A DNA stretch of 35,264 bases, taken from the IMG/VR virus record IMGVR_UViG_3300013131_003222, positions 1 to 35,264 of that record, one strand, 5' to 3'. Within the stretch, counting starts at the first letter, position 1. Each line of letters begins with the position of its first letter. Shown piece by piece: positions 23,310 through 32,619 of the stretch. This DNA comes from a virus. Under the pieces are notes generated by a model, which had not been told where the DNA came from, searched no databases, and was given only the letters and a program-made list of their open reading frames with translations. Made by a program: the position numbers and the translations under genes.

Positions 23310-23944
23310 TACTTCCCTTCATACATTACATCAGTAGTATCACCTAATGCCCATTTTGGATTGGTTTCTACTCTGTAAATTTTAGTACAAACTTTGAAAT
23401 CAGGGAATTTTAAATTTTTCGGATTACTTGCAGCATCCAAAAATATACATCTGTTATTTGGTTGTGCTGCATATTGGCCGTTATCTAGTTCTATAAAATT
23501 AAAGCTCTTATGATCCTCCGGCCATTCTGCGTAAGTGGTATCTATAATGTTTGGATCAGAATGTGCATTGTCTACCGTAAACATATATCCGCCACTGTAG
23601 AAGTTTTTATCTTTTGCATAAAATTTACAGGTCAAATTTTTAAGAAAAGATTTTTGTAATACTGTAACATCATGAGAAAAACAATCCCAAATTTGTAATG
23701 TATCTAAGGGTAACAATGGACCTAAATTTTCTGTCCTAGATACAAATGCATGTAAAGGAAGTTTATCATATAGAGCTCCATAGTTGGGCATGTATGATTC
23801 AATTCTAAACGCTTGTCCTCTAATGGATTTTACTGTTACCCAGATACAAGGTTCATATTCCCCGTGTCCTTTTTCAAAATCATAAAGAAATTCTTTTCTA
23901 ATGTAACAATGTACAGGGGGAATATTTGCTATAAGATGTGCCAT
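23309..23944 (-). CDS. Hypothetical soluble protein of the envelope operon (211 aa)
   Basis: The protein starts MAHLIANIPPVHCYIRKEFL. It has no signal peptide or membrane helix and looks beta-rich with many aromatic residues (FYSGGYMFTVDN, YAEWPEDHKSFNFIEL). No domain is recognised. It is the only member of the operon without an evident membrane or export signal, so it may be a virion part or a cytoplasmic partner. It is coupled on both sides by TAATG overlaps. Confidence 0.6.
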   Translation of the reverse strand: MAHLIANIPPVHCYIRKEFLYDFEKGHGEYEPCIWVTVKSIRGQAFRIESYMPNYGALYDKLPLHAFVSRTENLGPLLPLDTLQIWDCFSHDVTVLQKSFLKNLTCKFYAKDKNFYSGGYMFTVDNAHSDPNIIDTTYAEWPEDHKSFNFIELDNGQYAAQPNNRCIFLDAASNPKNLKFPDFKVCTKIYRVETNPKWALGDTTDVMYEGK

Positions 23945-24597
23945 TATTTGTTTGCTAAAGGATTGTCAAGAGCTTTCTTAAGTTTTTCGTCTAGATCTCT
24001 TTGTGCTGCTTTTAACTTAGAATCAATTTCCTTATTATTAGCAGCAATTGCCTTGGTATTTTCTGCTGCCATGCGATTTATTTCTTTAGTTGCAGAGTTT
24101 ATACTGGCGTCAGCTTGCTTCTGAATATTTCTAACATCTGTTTTTACTTCGGCAACCGTTCGATCTATTTCTCTTTGTTGAGTTTTATTACTGCGTTCAA
24201 CGTCTTCTACAGTTTTCTCTAAACGGCGTATATCATTCTTTAGATCATTTTTGATGTCTCGAGTATATTCCGCTGTTTTATCACTGCCCTCTTGTACAGC
24301 CTTTTGAGTCTTGCTGGCATTTTCTTCTATAAGAGCCAGACGTTTATCAAACTCTGTTAGATCAGGTGCAATATATTCAGCGATCTTTTTCTTCATTCCG
24401 ATGTAATCTTTGTATACCTCAAATGCTCCATAAAGTCCACCTAATATGCTGGAGACCAATGTAGCTGCTACCATTAGTTTAGCTGGTGTAAACTCATAGC
24501 CACCTATACTAATTACAGTGTCTTTACTGGCATATTTTTTAACTGCTGCTTCGGCATCATCAATCTTTTTATTTACATCTACCTTTTCTTCTGACAT
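23944..24597 (-). CDS. Membrane-anchored coiled-coil protein
   Basis: This 217-residue protein has a single hydrophobic segment, AKLMVAATLVSSILGGLYGA, near residues 39-62, followed by a long heptad-like coiled coil (about 75-215) rich in Lys, Glu, Asp and Ala. The build resembles stalk- or spacer-type envelope proteins. SD AGAAGG precedes the ATG. No family is assigned. Confidence 0.68.
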   Translation of the reverse strand: MSEEKVDVNKKIDDAEAAVKKYASKDTVISIGGYEFTPAKLMVAATLVSSILGGLYGAFEVYKDYIGMKKKIAEYIAPDLTEFDKRLALIEENASKTQKAVQEGSDKTAEYTRDIKNDLKNDIRRLEKTVEDVERSNKTQQREIDRTVAEVKTDVRNIQKQADASINSATKEINRMAAENTKAIAANNKEIDSKLKAAQRDLDEKLKKALDNPLANK

Positions 24598-24599
24598 TT

Positions 24600-27122
24600 T
24601 TACCTTCTGTATTGTTGATCCACCATTTCTTGGTGTAGTCTGTCAGAGGCTAATTGTCTTAGCGCTCTGGCGTTATCCACATTACGTTGATTTCTATAAA
24701 TCTCTTTTGGAGCATAGAAATTAGCATCAGATAAAGCTATCATATAATTACTGAAACCAGTAGGAGTCCTAGCAATAGTATCAATAGAAACTCCTGCGGC
24801 TGCATCGTTGTCCTGAACATTGGATTTAACCTGTTGTGTGTTTGTATCTTTTCGTTCCTGTTCAATAGTAGATTGTTTATTTTCAATGATATCGTTTATA
24901 GGATTGGTTCTATCTGTAGTAAAATTACTTTGAGCTTGAGGAATGTCTACTGCAACTACAGGTGCTATCATAACAGACTGAAAACTTTGACTGGGTTCTG
25001 TTATATTAGTTTGCTGAGGAGGTTGTAGTATGTTTATTTGTACAGAACTTGTGTTTACAGGTTGCTCAAAATTAGCGACCTCGGTTGGTTTTGTTTCTGT
25101 TATGTTTTGCTGCACTGGTGCCTGATAGGGTACTACAACAACTGGTGCTGTCTGAGAAAACACCGGAGGTTGCAGAGGATTAAACTGCTGTACTGGTTGC
25201 ACTGTAACTACTGACATGGCATTAAATTGAACTATGGCACTGGTGCTGGTCACTGTATTAGTTGTCTGAGGTGTAATATCTACAGCAGTCTGCCCCTGTG
25301 TTGTTCGTTGCTGTATGGCTAGATTGACTACACTGGTACTACCTGGTGCTGGTCCAATGTTTAGAATACTATCTGTTCTGGAACCAACAACGACATTTTC
25401 TGTTCCAGAATGTTGCTCCTGCTGTTGCTGCATATTTTGACTTCGATTAACAGCTTCCAGGGCAATGGCTTCGGCTTGTCGCGTACCTGCGCCAGCAGCT
25501 ACTGCTGCAGTCTGCATAGCGTTTTGGCTAGCCTGAGTTGCTATATTAGTTTCTCGTTCTTGATTTCTGTTGATAAGAGATAAAGCAAATGATGTTGTAT
25601 TGTTTTCTCTGGCACTTTCAGTTCTAGTAGCAGTTTGATTTGGTTGTGATCCAGAATCTCTTTGTGCAACTGTGTCTGCTGTAGTAGTTGTACTTGTAGA
25701 TTTAGGAGATGTTGTTGCAGCAGTTGTGTCAGTAGCTGTAACCGTAGTAGTGCTTACAGATGGACTTGCTGTATTTGCATCAGTAATTGTATTAGTAACC
25801 GTTCCACCGGGCGTAGACGATGTTGTTGATATGTTTGCAATAGTTTGTTCTAAAGAAGCTTTTTGTATCTTATTTTGCTCATCGGCCAGACGTTTGATTT
25901 CTGCATCAAAGTTGCTACAATTTTTACTGTACAAAGGCTGGTCGTAACAAGGATCAGGTGTCCATATAGGTCTGGTGTAACCAGCGAAACCCATGTTATC
26001 TCCGTATCCGCCATACACACTCCAGGATACATATCCCATGTTCAAGGTATTTTTAGTCTCTGTAAACAGCATACTACCACTTCTAGCACCACCGCTGTAA
26101 TTACCTTCCACCCACCAGTTTTGAGAAAATAAGCTATTGCCCAATTTATCAGTTATATTCAATGTAACATTTCTACCGTTAGCACCACTGCTTGATGTAC
26201 ACCACCACAAAAAGGTATTAGTACAGTAATCTCCTGCGTAATATCCAAATCCATAATCAAATCCATGTAATTGAACTCCACCGCCTATGTGAGGTAATGC
26301 AGTAGCAATATTATAGTTATTCCATATAAGAGGACTTAAAGGGCCTTGAAGAACAGCATTAAATCCTGGACAACTTGGAGCATAAGCAGGGTTTAATATA
26401 CAAGGATCAACGCTATAGTTTACATTTAAAAAAGCATCTTTAACTTGAGGGCCATAACAGTCTGGCATAAGGCAAGCCCAAAATCCAGCATCAGAACCAC
26501 TTATGCTTAAACTAAAAGTACCCAATGTAGCTAAAGATTTAGCTCCTGCAAATGTATGAGAATTATTTAATTGTTGCCAATTAGGATTGTATGGAGGATT
26601 ACCATCGTTTATATTTTTTAATCCTAACTGATGTAATTGAGACCATTCAACAGTTCCATTAGGGGATAAGTATTGAGCGGTTGCACTTAAATTATCTTGA
26701 AGACCATTTACATTTTCGCAACTTCCTCCTATACTATTAGCACATTGAAATCTATACTTAAATCCATAATTAAATCCAGTAACGAATATCGCACCGGTGT
26801 TCTGATAACCATGTACTAAGTTAGCTAAATTAGCAGATGTAGATATTGTACTATTGGCATAAGAGAAGGTATATCCATCATTGACAAAACTTCCCTGTAA
26901 ACCGCTCACGCTCCAACCTGTACTACTTTTTATACTACTATCATAAGGAATCATGTTGCCAGTAGTCAAATCAATACTATAACCGCTAGGTGTATTAACA
27001 GAGCCAGAAGTTACAGTTTGACCAAATACTGCGCCTGAAAGCAAAAGCAACGTAATACAAATGGCTAAAATAAAACCTTTAGTCCAAGTGTAGTTGTAAT
27101 GCTTGTGATTAAAATCGTCCAT
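24600..27122 (-). CDS. Large secreted protein (840 aa), Cys-containing head with Thr/Gln-rich tail
   Basis: A signal peptide with a long N-region is visible: GFILAICITLLLLSGAVFGQ, with likely cleavage after Gly34. Residues about 35-400 form a beta-rich, Gly/Asn/aromatic region with Cys pairs spaced in the manner of periplasmic disulfides (PCILNPAYAPSC, DPCYDQPLYSKNC). From about 420 the protein is Thr/Ser/Gln-rich and repetitive, probably fibrous or disordered, ending in a charged helix. The start is coupled to the upstream stop by TAATG. No family is recognised; an adhesin or fibre-like role is possible, but export before lysis is unusual for a virion fibre. Confidence 0.65.
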   Translation of the reverse strand: MDDFNHKHYNYTWTKGFILAICITLLLLSGAVFGQTVTSGSVNTPSGYSIDLTTGNMIPYDSSIKSSTGWSVSGLQGSFVNDGYTFSYANSTISTSANLANLVHGYQNTGAIFVTGFNYGFKYRFQCANSIGGSCENVNGLQDNLSATAQYLSPNGTVEWSQLHQLGLKNINDGNPPYNPNWQQLNNSHTFAGAKSLATLGTFSLSISGSDAGFWACLMPDCYGPQVKDAFLNVNYSVDPCILNPAYAPSCPGFNAVLQGPLSPLIWNNYNIATALPHIGGGVQLHGFDYGFGYYAGDYCTNTFLWWCTSSSGANGRNVTLNITDKLGNSLFSQNWWVEGNYSGGARSGSMLFTETKNTLNMGYVSWSVYGGYGDNMGFAGYTRPIWTPDPCYDQPLYSKNCSNFDAEIKRLADEQNKIQKASLEQTIANISTTSSTPGGTVTNTITDANTASPSVSTTTVTATDTTAATTSPKSTSTTTTADTVAQRDSGSQPNQTATRTESARENNTTSFALSLINRNQERETNIATQASQNAMQTAAVAAGAGTRQAEAIALEAVNRSQNMQQQQEQHSGTENVVVGSRTDSILNIGPAPGSTSVVNLAIQQRTTQGQTAVDITPQTTNTVTSTSAIVQFNAMSVVTVQPVQQFNPLQPPVFSQTAPVVVVPYQAPVQQNITETKPTEVANFEQPVNTSSVQINILQPPQQTNITEPSQSFQSVMIAPVVAVDIPQAQSNFTTDRTNPINDIIENKQSTIEQERKDTNTQQVKSNVQDNDAAAGVSIDTIARTPTGFSNYMIALSDANFYAPKEIYRNQRNVDNARALRQLASDRLHQEMVDQQYRR

Positions 27123-28552
27123 TATCTGAATGCACTAGCTGAATATTTTACTGGAGTAGGTTTAGGTACTTCGGTTTCAGTCTTGTAATCATACTGAGGT
27201 ACTTTGTTGGGATTAGCTGCCCATAAATCTTTGGCTTTTTCGCCAATCTGACCTTCATATGGGCAGGGAGTTCCAGCTGCCATCATTGCTTCCCAAACTC
27301 TTCTATCTTGACACATGGTAGCAACTGCGGCGACCTTCATGCCCATGTCATATAATGTTTTACTTAATTTTAAGCGTTCGCAATTTAGATCTCTTTGAGT
27401 ACCACCTAAAGCAAACCCCAAAAACTGAGTCTGTGCTGCACCACTAACGCCTGTAGTACATAAATCTTGCCCTCCACCAGACATCATGGCAGGAGCTATG
27501 GCAGTTGGGGGAGGCTGTACGACTCTTTGAGTAATAGTAGTCTCGTTGATATTTCTATTAGTCATGTCGCCAGTTTGAATATTCTGATTAACTGCTGTAC
27601 TATTATTTTGATTCATATTAGTATTAACTGTTGTAGCAGTAGATTGATTAATATTTCTATTAGTCATATCTCCTGTCTGCACATTGTTGTTATTATTCGT
27701 ATTAGTAGTTGTAGCAGTAGATTGATTAATATTTCTATTAGTCATATCACCAGTTTGAATATTGTTATTGGTGTTAGTGTTTGATGACGTGCTAGCATTC
27801 ACATTATTGTTGTTATACGTCATGGTGCCAGTATTGATATTGTTATTGGTACTGATACTGGTTGATGTATTAATGTTAGTATTTTTATTGTCACTGACAC
27901 TGGTCGATGTGTTGATATTTCTATTAGTCATGTCACCAGTATTGATGTTATTGTTAGTGTTTACACTAGTAGAAGTATTGTTATTGTTGTAGGTTACTGT
28001 ACCAGACATAATATTACGATTTGTACTATCAGAAGTGCTGGTATTTTGATTGATGTTGGTTATGGAACCAGATTGAATATTCTGATTAACATTAGTATTG
28101 GTATTATTAGTAGTACTGGTCGATGCATTATTATTGTTATACGTCATGGTACCAGAATTAACGTTGTTATTGTTGTAGGTAACCGACCCACTCATGTTGT
28201 TGTTATTGTTGTTGGTTACTGTACCACTTTGAACATTGTTGTTGGTGTTTACATTTGTACTAGTACTGATGCTAGTGTTTACATTGTTGTTGTTATTGGT
28301 ACTTGTACTGTTTACAGTGCTGGTATTAGTGTTGGTACTAGTACTGACACTGGTATTATTGGTTTGTACTGAGCTGGTACTATTTGATGTAGAATTGGTA
28401 TCCACCAGACTTTTAGAGTCATATGAACCCTGATTAATTGGATTAGTAGTACTGGTTGTGGTTCCACTTGTGGTGGATTGTGTGCTTGTGTTTTGCGCTA
28501 TTGCACTCGTGGTTAGCATTAATAAAAGCGCCGCGATCGCCGCTTTTAGCAT
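27122..28552 (-). CDS. Exported Asn/Thr/Ser-rich repeat protein (476 aa)
   Basis: A clear signal peptide, MLKAAIAALLLMLTTSAIAQ, opens the protein. Residues about 80-340 contain ten copies of a [ST]G[DST][MVI]T[NY] motif, each followed by Asn-rich spacers, for example QTGDMTNRNINQS. The Q-x-G...N...Q spacing recalls curlin repeats, but this is only a visual analogy. The C-terminal about 120 residues are a compact domain with Cys residues (LCTTG, RDLNCERLKL, MCQDRRVWEAMM, TPCPYEG). It is the first gene of the operon, with SD AGGAGAA. Confidence 0.72.
   Translation of the reverse strand: MLKAAIAALLLMLTTSAIAQNTSTQSTTSGTTTSTTNPINQGSYDSKSLVDTNSTSNSTSSVQTNNTSVSTSTNTNTSTVNSTSTNNNNNVNTSISTSTNVNTNNNVQSGTVTNNNNNNMSGSVTYNNNNVNSGTMTYNNNNASTSTTNNTNTNVNQNIQSGSITNINQNTSTSDSTNRNIMSGTVTYNNNNTSTSVNTNNNINTGDMTNRNINTSTSVSDNKNTNINTSTSISTNNNINTGTMTYNNNNVNASTSSNTNTNNNIQTGDMTNRNINQSTATTTNTNNNNNVQTGDMTNRNINQSTATTVNTNMNQNNSTAVNQNIQTGDMTNRNINETTITQRVVQPPPTAIAPAMMSGGGQDLCTTGVSGAAQTQFLGFALGGTQRDLNCERLKLSKTLYDMGMKVAAVATMCQDRRVWEAMMAAGTPCPYEGQIGEKAKDLWAANPNKVPQYDYKTETEVPKPTPVKYSASAFR
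27540..28260 (-). repeat. Diverged tandem repeats in the Asn-rich gene
   Basis: The DNA segment ATATTTCTATTAGTCAT, as read on the plus strand, recurs near 27548, 27652, 27727 and 27916, each followed by a similar ATGTCACCAGT-like string. Other, more diverged copies encode the SGTVTYNNNN version of the unit. The period is irregular (about 60-110 bases). Confidence 0.75.
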
Positions 28553-28627
28553 TAAGTTCTCCTAATTGGTTTTTAATGAACGAATTCAATATGATGAAAT
28601 CAGGGAAAACTAATAAATATTAATGCA

Positions 28628-28654
28628 ATTATATCATGTTTATCTATTGATCAA
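28628..28654 (-). promoter_or_regulatory. Weak promoter candidate for the minus-strand operon
   Basis: On the minus strand, TTGATC (28649-28654) and TATAAT (28628-28633) are 15 bases apart, upstream of the start at 28552. The -10 hexamer is perfect but the spacing is short. Confidence 0.4.
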
Positions 28655-28661
28655 ACTTCTA

Positions 28662-28690
28662 TTGACTTTCCAGTCCTTATTATTTATAAT
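28662..28690 (+). promoter_or_regulatory. Sigma70-type promoter of gp43
   Basis: TTGACT (28662-28667), 17 bases, then TATAAT (28685-28690). SD GTGGAG and the start at 28714 follow. Confidence 0.87.
28681..28688 (-). promoter_or_regulatory. T4-type late promoter candidate for the minus-strand operon
   Basis: The minus strand reads TATAAATA, identical to the T4 late-promoter core, followed by ATAAGG. It lies about 130 bases before the operon start and overlaps the -10 box of the gp43 promoter on the other strand. In AT-rich DNA the octamer can occur by chance. Confidence 0.45.
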
Positions 28691-28713
28691 ATAAGGATTA
28701 GTGGAGACCCTTG

Positions 28714-31203
28714 ATGCGATTTTATACCAGTGTTTTGCAGTATGGCAACCGAATTCTAGTCCGTGGAGTGAATAATGGCAAAGCTGTCCAGGATAGAATA
28801 GAATTTAGACCAAGTTTGTATGTACCAAGCCCAAAACCAACCGAATTTACTTCTCTAGATGGTAGATATTTAGAGCAAATAGACTTCGAAGATATTAACG
28901 AAGCCAAAGATTATATTAAAAAATACAAAGATATAGAGAACTTTAAACTCTATGGAAACTTCAACTTTGCCTATCAATATATTACAAAAATGTTTCCAGA
29001 TGAGGTTGAATTTGATATTTCTCAAATTAAAATATGGTCTATTGATATCGAGACTAGTGCCGAGTATGGATTTCCTGATACAAAAGATCCCAGGGAAGAA
29101 GTTTTATTAATCACCATTCAGGATTATACAACCAAACAACTTATTACTTGGGGATCTAAACCATCTGATAATGTTAAAGATAATCATAAGTATATAACAT
29201 GTGATAATGAATATGAAGTTCTTAAAAAATTTATTGAATATGTTTCTTTGAATTGTCCTCATATTATTACTGGATGGAACGTAGAATTTTTTGATATTCC
29301 ATATCTTTGTAATCGTATTAATAAAGTTTTAGGTGAAGATAGTGTTAAAAAGTTATCACCTTGGAACATTGTTAATTCTAAAGAATTTGAAATGAGAGGT
29401 AGAACAGAACTCACATTTGACATTCTTGGAATTTCAGTTTTAGATTATTTAGATTTATATAAAAAATTTACATACAATGCTCAAGAGTCCTATAAATTGG
29501 ATCATATTGCCAAAGTAGAACTAGGCAAAGAAAAATTATCATATGATGAATATGATTCTTTTAGATCATTTTATAAAAATAATTGGCCTAAATTTGTCGA
29601 GTATAATGTACGAGATACAGAACTTGTAGATCAACTTGAAGATAAAATGAAGTTGATTGAATTAATTCTTACAATGGCATATGATGCTAAATGTAACTAT
29701 GTAGATATATTTTCTGCAGTAAGAACCTGGGATTGTATTTTATTCAATCATCTTTGGAATCAAAAAATTATAGTACATCAAAGAGATGACTCAAGAAAAG
29801 GAAGGCAAATTGTTGGTGCATATGTCAAAGAACCAGTACCTAGTAAATATAATTGGGTAGTATCATTTGATGCGACAAGTCTATACCCTAGTATCATTAT
29901 GCAATATAATCTAAGTCCCGAGACAATAGTGGTTGGAGGCAAAGATATTGGTATGGAAAAAATACTTGAAAGTAAATATGATTTATCAGATTTGAAAGAA
30001 AAAAATTATTGTATGGCAGCAAATGGTTTTATGTATAGAAGAGACAAGCAAGGTTTGTTTCCTAACATTACAGAAAAGTTATTTAGCGATAGGCAAAAAT
30101 ATAAAAAGCTTATGATTACTGCTCAAAAAATGTATGAGGAAACAAAAGATAAAAAGTATCGAAAAGAAATTGCAAAGTATAATAATTTTCAGATGGCTAG
30201 AAAAATTCAATTGAATTCTCTTTTTGGTGCATGGTGCAACGAGTATTTTAGATTTTACGATGACAGAATAGCTGAGGGTATTACTATCACTGGACAATAC
30301 ATTATCCAGAAGGTAGGTAGAGCACTTAATGAATACCTTAATAAGATTTGTGATACTACAAACTATGACTATTCTTTTTATTCTGATACTGATTCATGTT
30401 ATGTTACGTTGGATCCTTTAGTGCAAAAATTCTACAAAGATATGCCTAAGGATAAAGTTGTAACTATCTTAGATAAAATCTGTAATGAAAGAATAGAAAA
30501 AGTTTTGAATAAAGTTTGCGAAGATTTGGCAGACTATACCAACGCCTATGAACAGAAAATATTTTTTAAACGCGAGGCAATTGCCGATAGAGGTATTTGG
30601 GTTGCTAAGAAACGTTATGCACTAAATGTCTATAATAATGAAGGTGTACAATATAAAGAACCAAAATTAAAAGTGATGGGATTGGAAATTGTACGATCAT
30701 CCACACCTGAACCAATACGCGAAGCATTACGCGAAGCAGTAAAATTGGCTTTGACTAAAACTGAAGCACATCTACAAAAATTTATACGAGAATTTGAGGA
30801 GAAATATCGGTACATGAAACCAGAAGACATTTCCTTTCCACGGGGTGTCAATGGTGTAGAAAAGTATTCTGATAGTAGCAAAATTTATCGCCAAGGTACT
30901 CCTATGCATGTAAGAGGTGCATTATTATATAATTTTCATCTAGCAAAAAACAAACTAGATAAAAAATATGAATTGATACGCGAGGGAGATAAAATAAAAT
31001 TCTTATACTTAAAAGAACCAAACATTATTGGTGAAAATTGTATCGCATTTGTATCTTCTATTCCAGAGGAGTTGAAATTAAAACAATATGCAGATTATGA
31101 TATAATGTTTGAAAAATCATTTTTAGAGCCGTTGACAACTATTCTTAATAGTGTCGGATGGTCAGCTAAACCTAAAGCAACACTTGAAAATTTATTTGGT
31201 TAA
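28714..31203 (+). CDS. 43: DNA polymerase gp43 (family B)
   Basis: The protein is 829 residues from ATG 28714 with SD GTGGAG; a TTG at 28711 is the alternative. The exonuclease motifs are intact: SIDIETS (D111, E113), NVEFFDIPYL (D194) and YNVRDTELV (D301). The polymerase motifs are intact: DATSLYPSI (D386), KIQLNSLFGAW and FYSDTDSCY (D558, D560). It is somewhat shorter than T4 gp43 (898 residues). No intein is present, although polymerase genes are a frequent intein site. It replicates the phage genome with gp45, gp44/62 and gp41. Unlike in T4 it is separated from regA by about 10 kb. Confidence 0.96.
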   Translation: MRFYTSVLQYGNRILVRGVNNGKAVQDRIEFRPSLYVPSPKPTEFTSLDGRYLEQIDFEDINEAKDYIKKYKDIENFKLYGNFNFAYQYITKMFPDEVEFDISQIKIWSIDIETSAEYGFPDTKDPREEVLLITIQDYTTKQLITWGSKPSDNVKDNHKYITCDNEYEVLKKFIEYVSLNCPHIITGWNVEFFDIPYLCNRINKVLGEDSVKKLSPWNIVNSKEFEMRGRTELTFDILGISVLDYLDLYKKFTYNAQESYKLDHIAKVELGKEKLSYDEYDSFRSFYKNNWPKFVEYNVRDTELVDQLEDKMKLIELILTMAYDAKCNYVDIFSAVRTWDCILFNHLWNQKIIVHQRDDSRKGRQIVGAYVKEPVPSKYNWVVSFDATSLYPSIIMQYNLSPETIVVGGKDIGMEKILESKYDLSDLKEKNYCMAANGFMYRRDKQGLFPNITEKLFSDRQKYKKLMITAQKMYEETKDKKYRKEIAKYNNFQMARKIQLNSLFGAWCNEYFRFYDDRIAEGITITGQYIIQKVGRALNEYLNKICDTTNYDYSFYSDTDSCYVTLDPLVQKFYKDMPKDKVVTILDKICNERIEKVLNKVCEDLADYTNAYEQKIFFKREAIADRGIWVAKKRYALNVYNNEGVQYKEPKLKVMGLEIVRSSTPEPIREALREAVKLALTKTEAHLQKFIREFEEKYRYMKPEDISFPRGVNGVEKYSDSSKIYRQGTPMHVRGALLYNFHLAKNKLDKKYELIREGDKIKFLYLKEPNIIGENCIAFVSSIPEELKLKQYADYDIMFEKSFLEPLTTILNSVGWSAKPKATLENLFG

Positions 31204-31211
31204 TTATAATA

Positions 31212-31240
31212 TAGACTCATACTTTAAAATACATTATAAT
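31212..31240 (+). promoter_or_regulatory. Promoter of uvsX
   Basis: TAGACT (31212-31217) and TATAAT (31235-31240) are 17 bases apart. SD CAGGAGA lies before ATG 31263. Confidence 0.75.
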
Positions 31241-31262
31241 AAGATATACACAGGAGAAAAAT

Positions 31263-32327
31263 ATGTCGCTACTAGATAAACTAAAGAAAAATTCAACGAT
31301 TAAAGAAACAGAAGTTTTGAACAAATCCAAATTCTTTTCTAAGAAAGATATGATTCAAACTTCGGTGCCAATGATGAACGTAGCACTATCAGGATCATTG
31401 GAAGGTGGATTGACCCCAGGATTAACAGTATTTGCTGGACCATCAAAGCATTTTAAAACTGCGTTTTCTTTACTTTGCGCAAAGGCATATCTAGACAAAT
31501 ATGAAGACGCTATTGTTTTATTTTATGATTCTGAGTTTGGTAGTCCTCAGTCTTACTTTGATAATTTCGGGATTGACCCTGCCCGAGTACTTCATACACC
31601 CATAACTGATATCGAACAACTAAAATTTGATAGTATGTCGCAGCTCAACAATATTGAGAGAGGCGATCATGTTATGATTGTAGTTGATTCTGTAGGTAAT
31701 CTTGCATCTAAGAAAGAAGTAGAAGATGCTTTAGAAGGTAAATCGGTTGCAGATATGACTCGTGCTAAACAAATGAAATCATTATTTAGAATGATTACTC
31801 CACACTTGACAATTAAAGATATTCCAATGGTTGTTGTTAATCACACATATTCTGAGATAGGATTATTTCCTAAGCAAATTGTTTCCGGTGGTACAGGCTT
31901 GTATTACTCAGCTGACAATATTTTTATTATTGGTCGACAACAAGAAAAAGATGGCACTGAAGTAGTTGGATTTAATTTTATTATGAATGTAGAGAAGTCT
32001 AGATTCGTAAGAGAAAAATCTAAGATTCCTATTGAAGTTTCTTTTGAAGGTGGAATTAGTACTTGGTCTGGTTTATTAAATGTAGCAATGGAAGGTGGTT
32101 TTGTAGTCAAACCAAGCAATGGTTGGTATAGTGGACCTACAACAACTAATAATAAATTTAGATTGAAGGATACTTACACCAAGGAATTTTGGATGCCTAT
32201 CTTAAAAAATCCTGCATTCCGAGATTATATAGAATCAAGATATAAAATTGCTGGTACAGAAATGATACAAAAGCAATTGACCGATGACGAATTTAATGAG
32301 GAGTTTAATAATGCAAGTGAAGTATGA
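31263..32327 (+). CDS. uvsX: Recombinase UvsX (RecA-like)
   Basis: This 354-residue protein has the UvsX-type Walker A GPSKHFKT (residues 59-66), a RecA-like FYDSEFG block, Walker B VMIVVDS (D142) and VVNHTYSEIG. It forms filaments on ssDNA for strand invasion and recombination-dependent replication, working with the gp46/47 resection complex encoded at the start of the window. Its end overlaps the start of the next small gene. No intein is present. Confidence 0.95.
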   Translation: MSLLDKLKKNSTIKETEVLNKSKFFSKKDMIQTSVPMMNVALSGSLEGGLTPGLTVFAGPSKHFKTAFSLLCAKAYLDKYEDAIVLFYDSEFGSPQSYFDNFGIDPARVLHTPITDIEQLKFDSMSQLNNIERGDHVMIVVDSVGNLASKKEVEDALEGKSVADMTRAKQMKSLFRMITPHLTIKDIPMVVVNHTYSEIGLFPKQIVSGGTGLYYSADNIFIIGRQQEKDGTEVVGFNFIMNVEKSRFVREKSKIPIEVSFEGGISTWSGLLNVAMEGGFVVKPSNGWYSGPTTTNNKFRLKDTYTKEFWMPILKNPAFRDYIESRYKIAGTEMIQKQLTDDEFNEEFNNASEV

Positions 32328-32619
32328 GCCTTGGGGAATCAATAAGGCAGAAAAACAGTTATGGGGAGTTAAAATTGTAGATGGTATGTATGCAGATACA
32401 GTAATCAGTATTAATGAACTTAAATTTAGTGATCAGATTAATGGTGATGTAGAATTAGACTATGACTACATTACTAAAACAAAAGGATTGTCTGAGGAAG
32501 ATTATAAGACAGATGAATTTAACAAAATCATGTCTTATATTCTAGAAGATATTCTAAGAAAGGCGATTGATGAGCATAGTAAAGATAGAGACAGTAATAC
32601 TACAGAATCTTCTTCATAA
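32311..32619 (+). CDS. Hypothetical protein (102 aa) between uvsX and gp41
   Basis: The start chosen is ATG 32311 with SD TGAGGAG; an upstream ATG at 32284 lacks one. The protein reads MQVKYEPWGINKAEKQLWGV and has an acidic, helical C-terminus. It overlaps uvsX (17 bases) and gp41 (50 bases). Its position equals that of T4 gene 40, but I cannot confirm sequence relation. No domain is recognised. Confidence 0.65.
   Translation: MQVKYEPWGINKAEKQLWGVKIVDGMYADTVISINELKFSDQINGDVELDYDYITKTKGLSEEDYKTDEFNKIMSYILEDILRKAIDEHSKDRDSNTTESSS

Noticed and set aside
27540-28360. Possible CRISPR array or non-coding repeats
   Set aside because: The repeats are diverged, irregularly spaced and read as an uninterrupted protein with conserved amino acid motifs.
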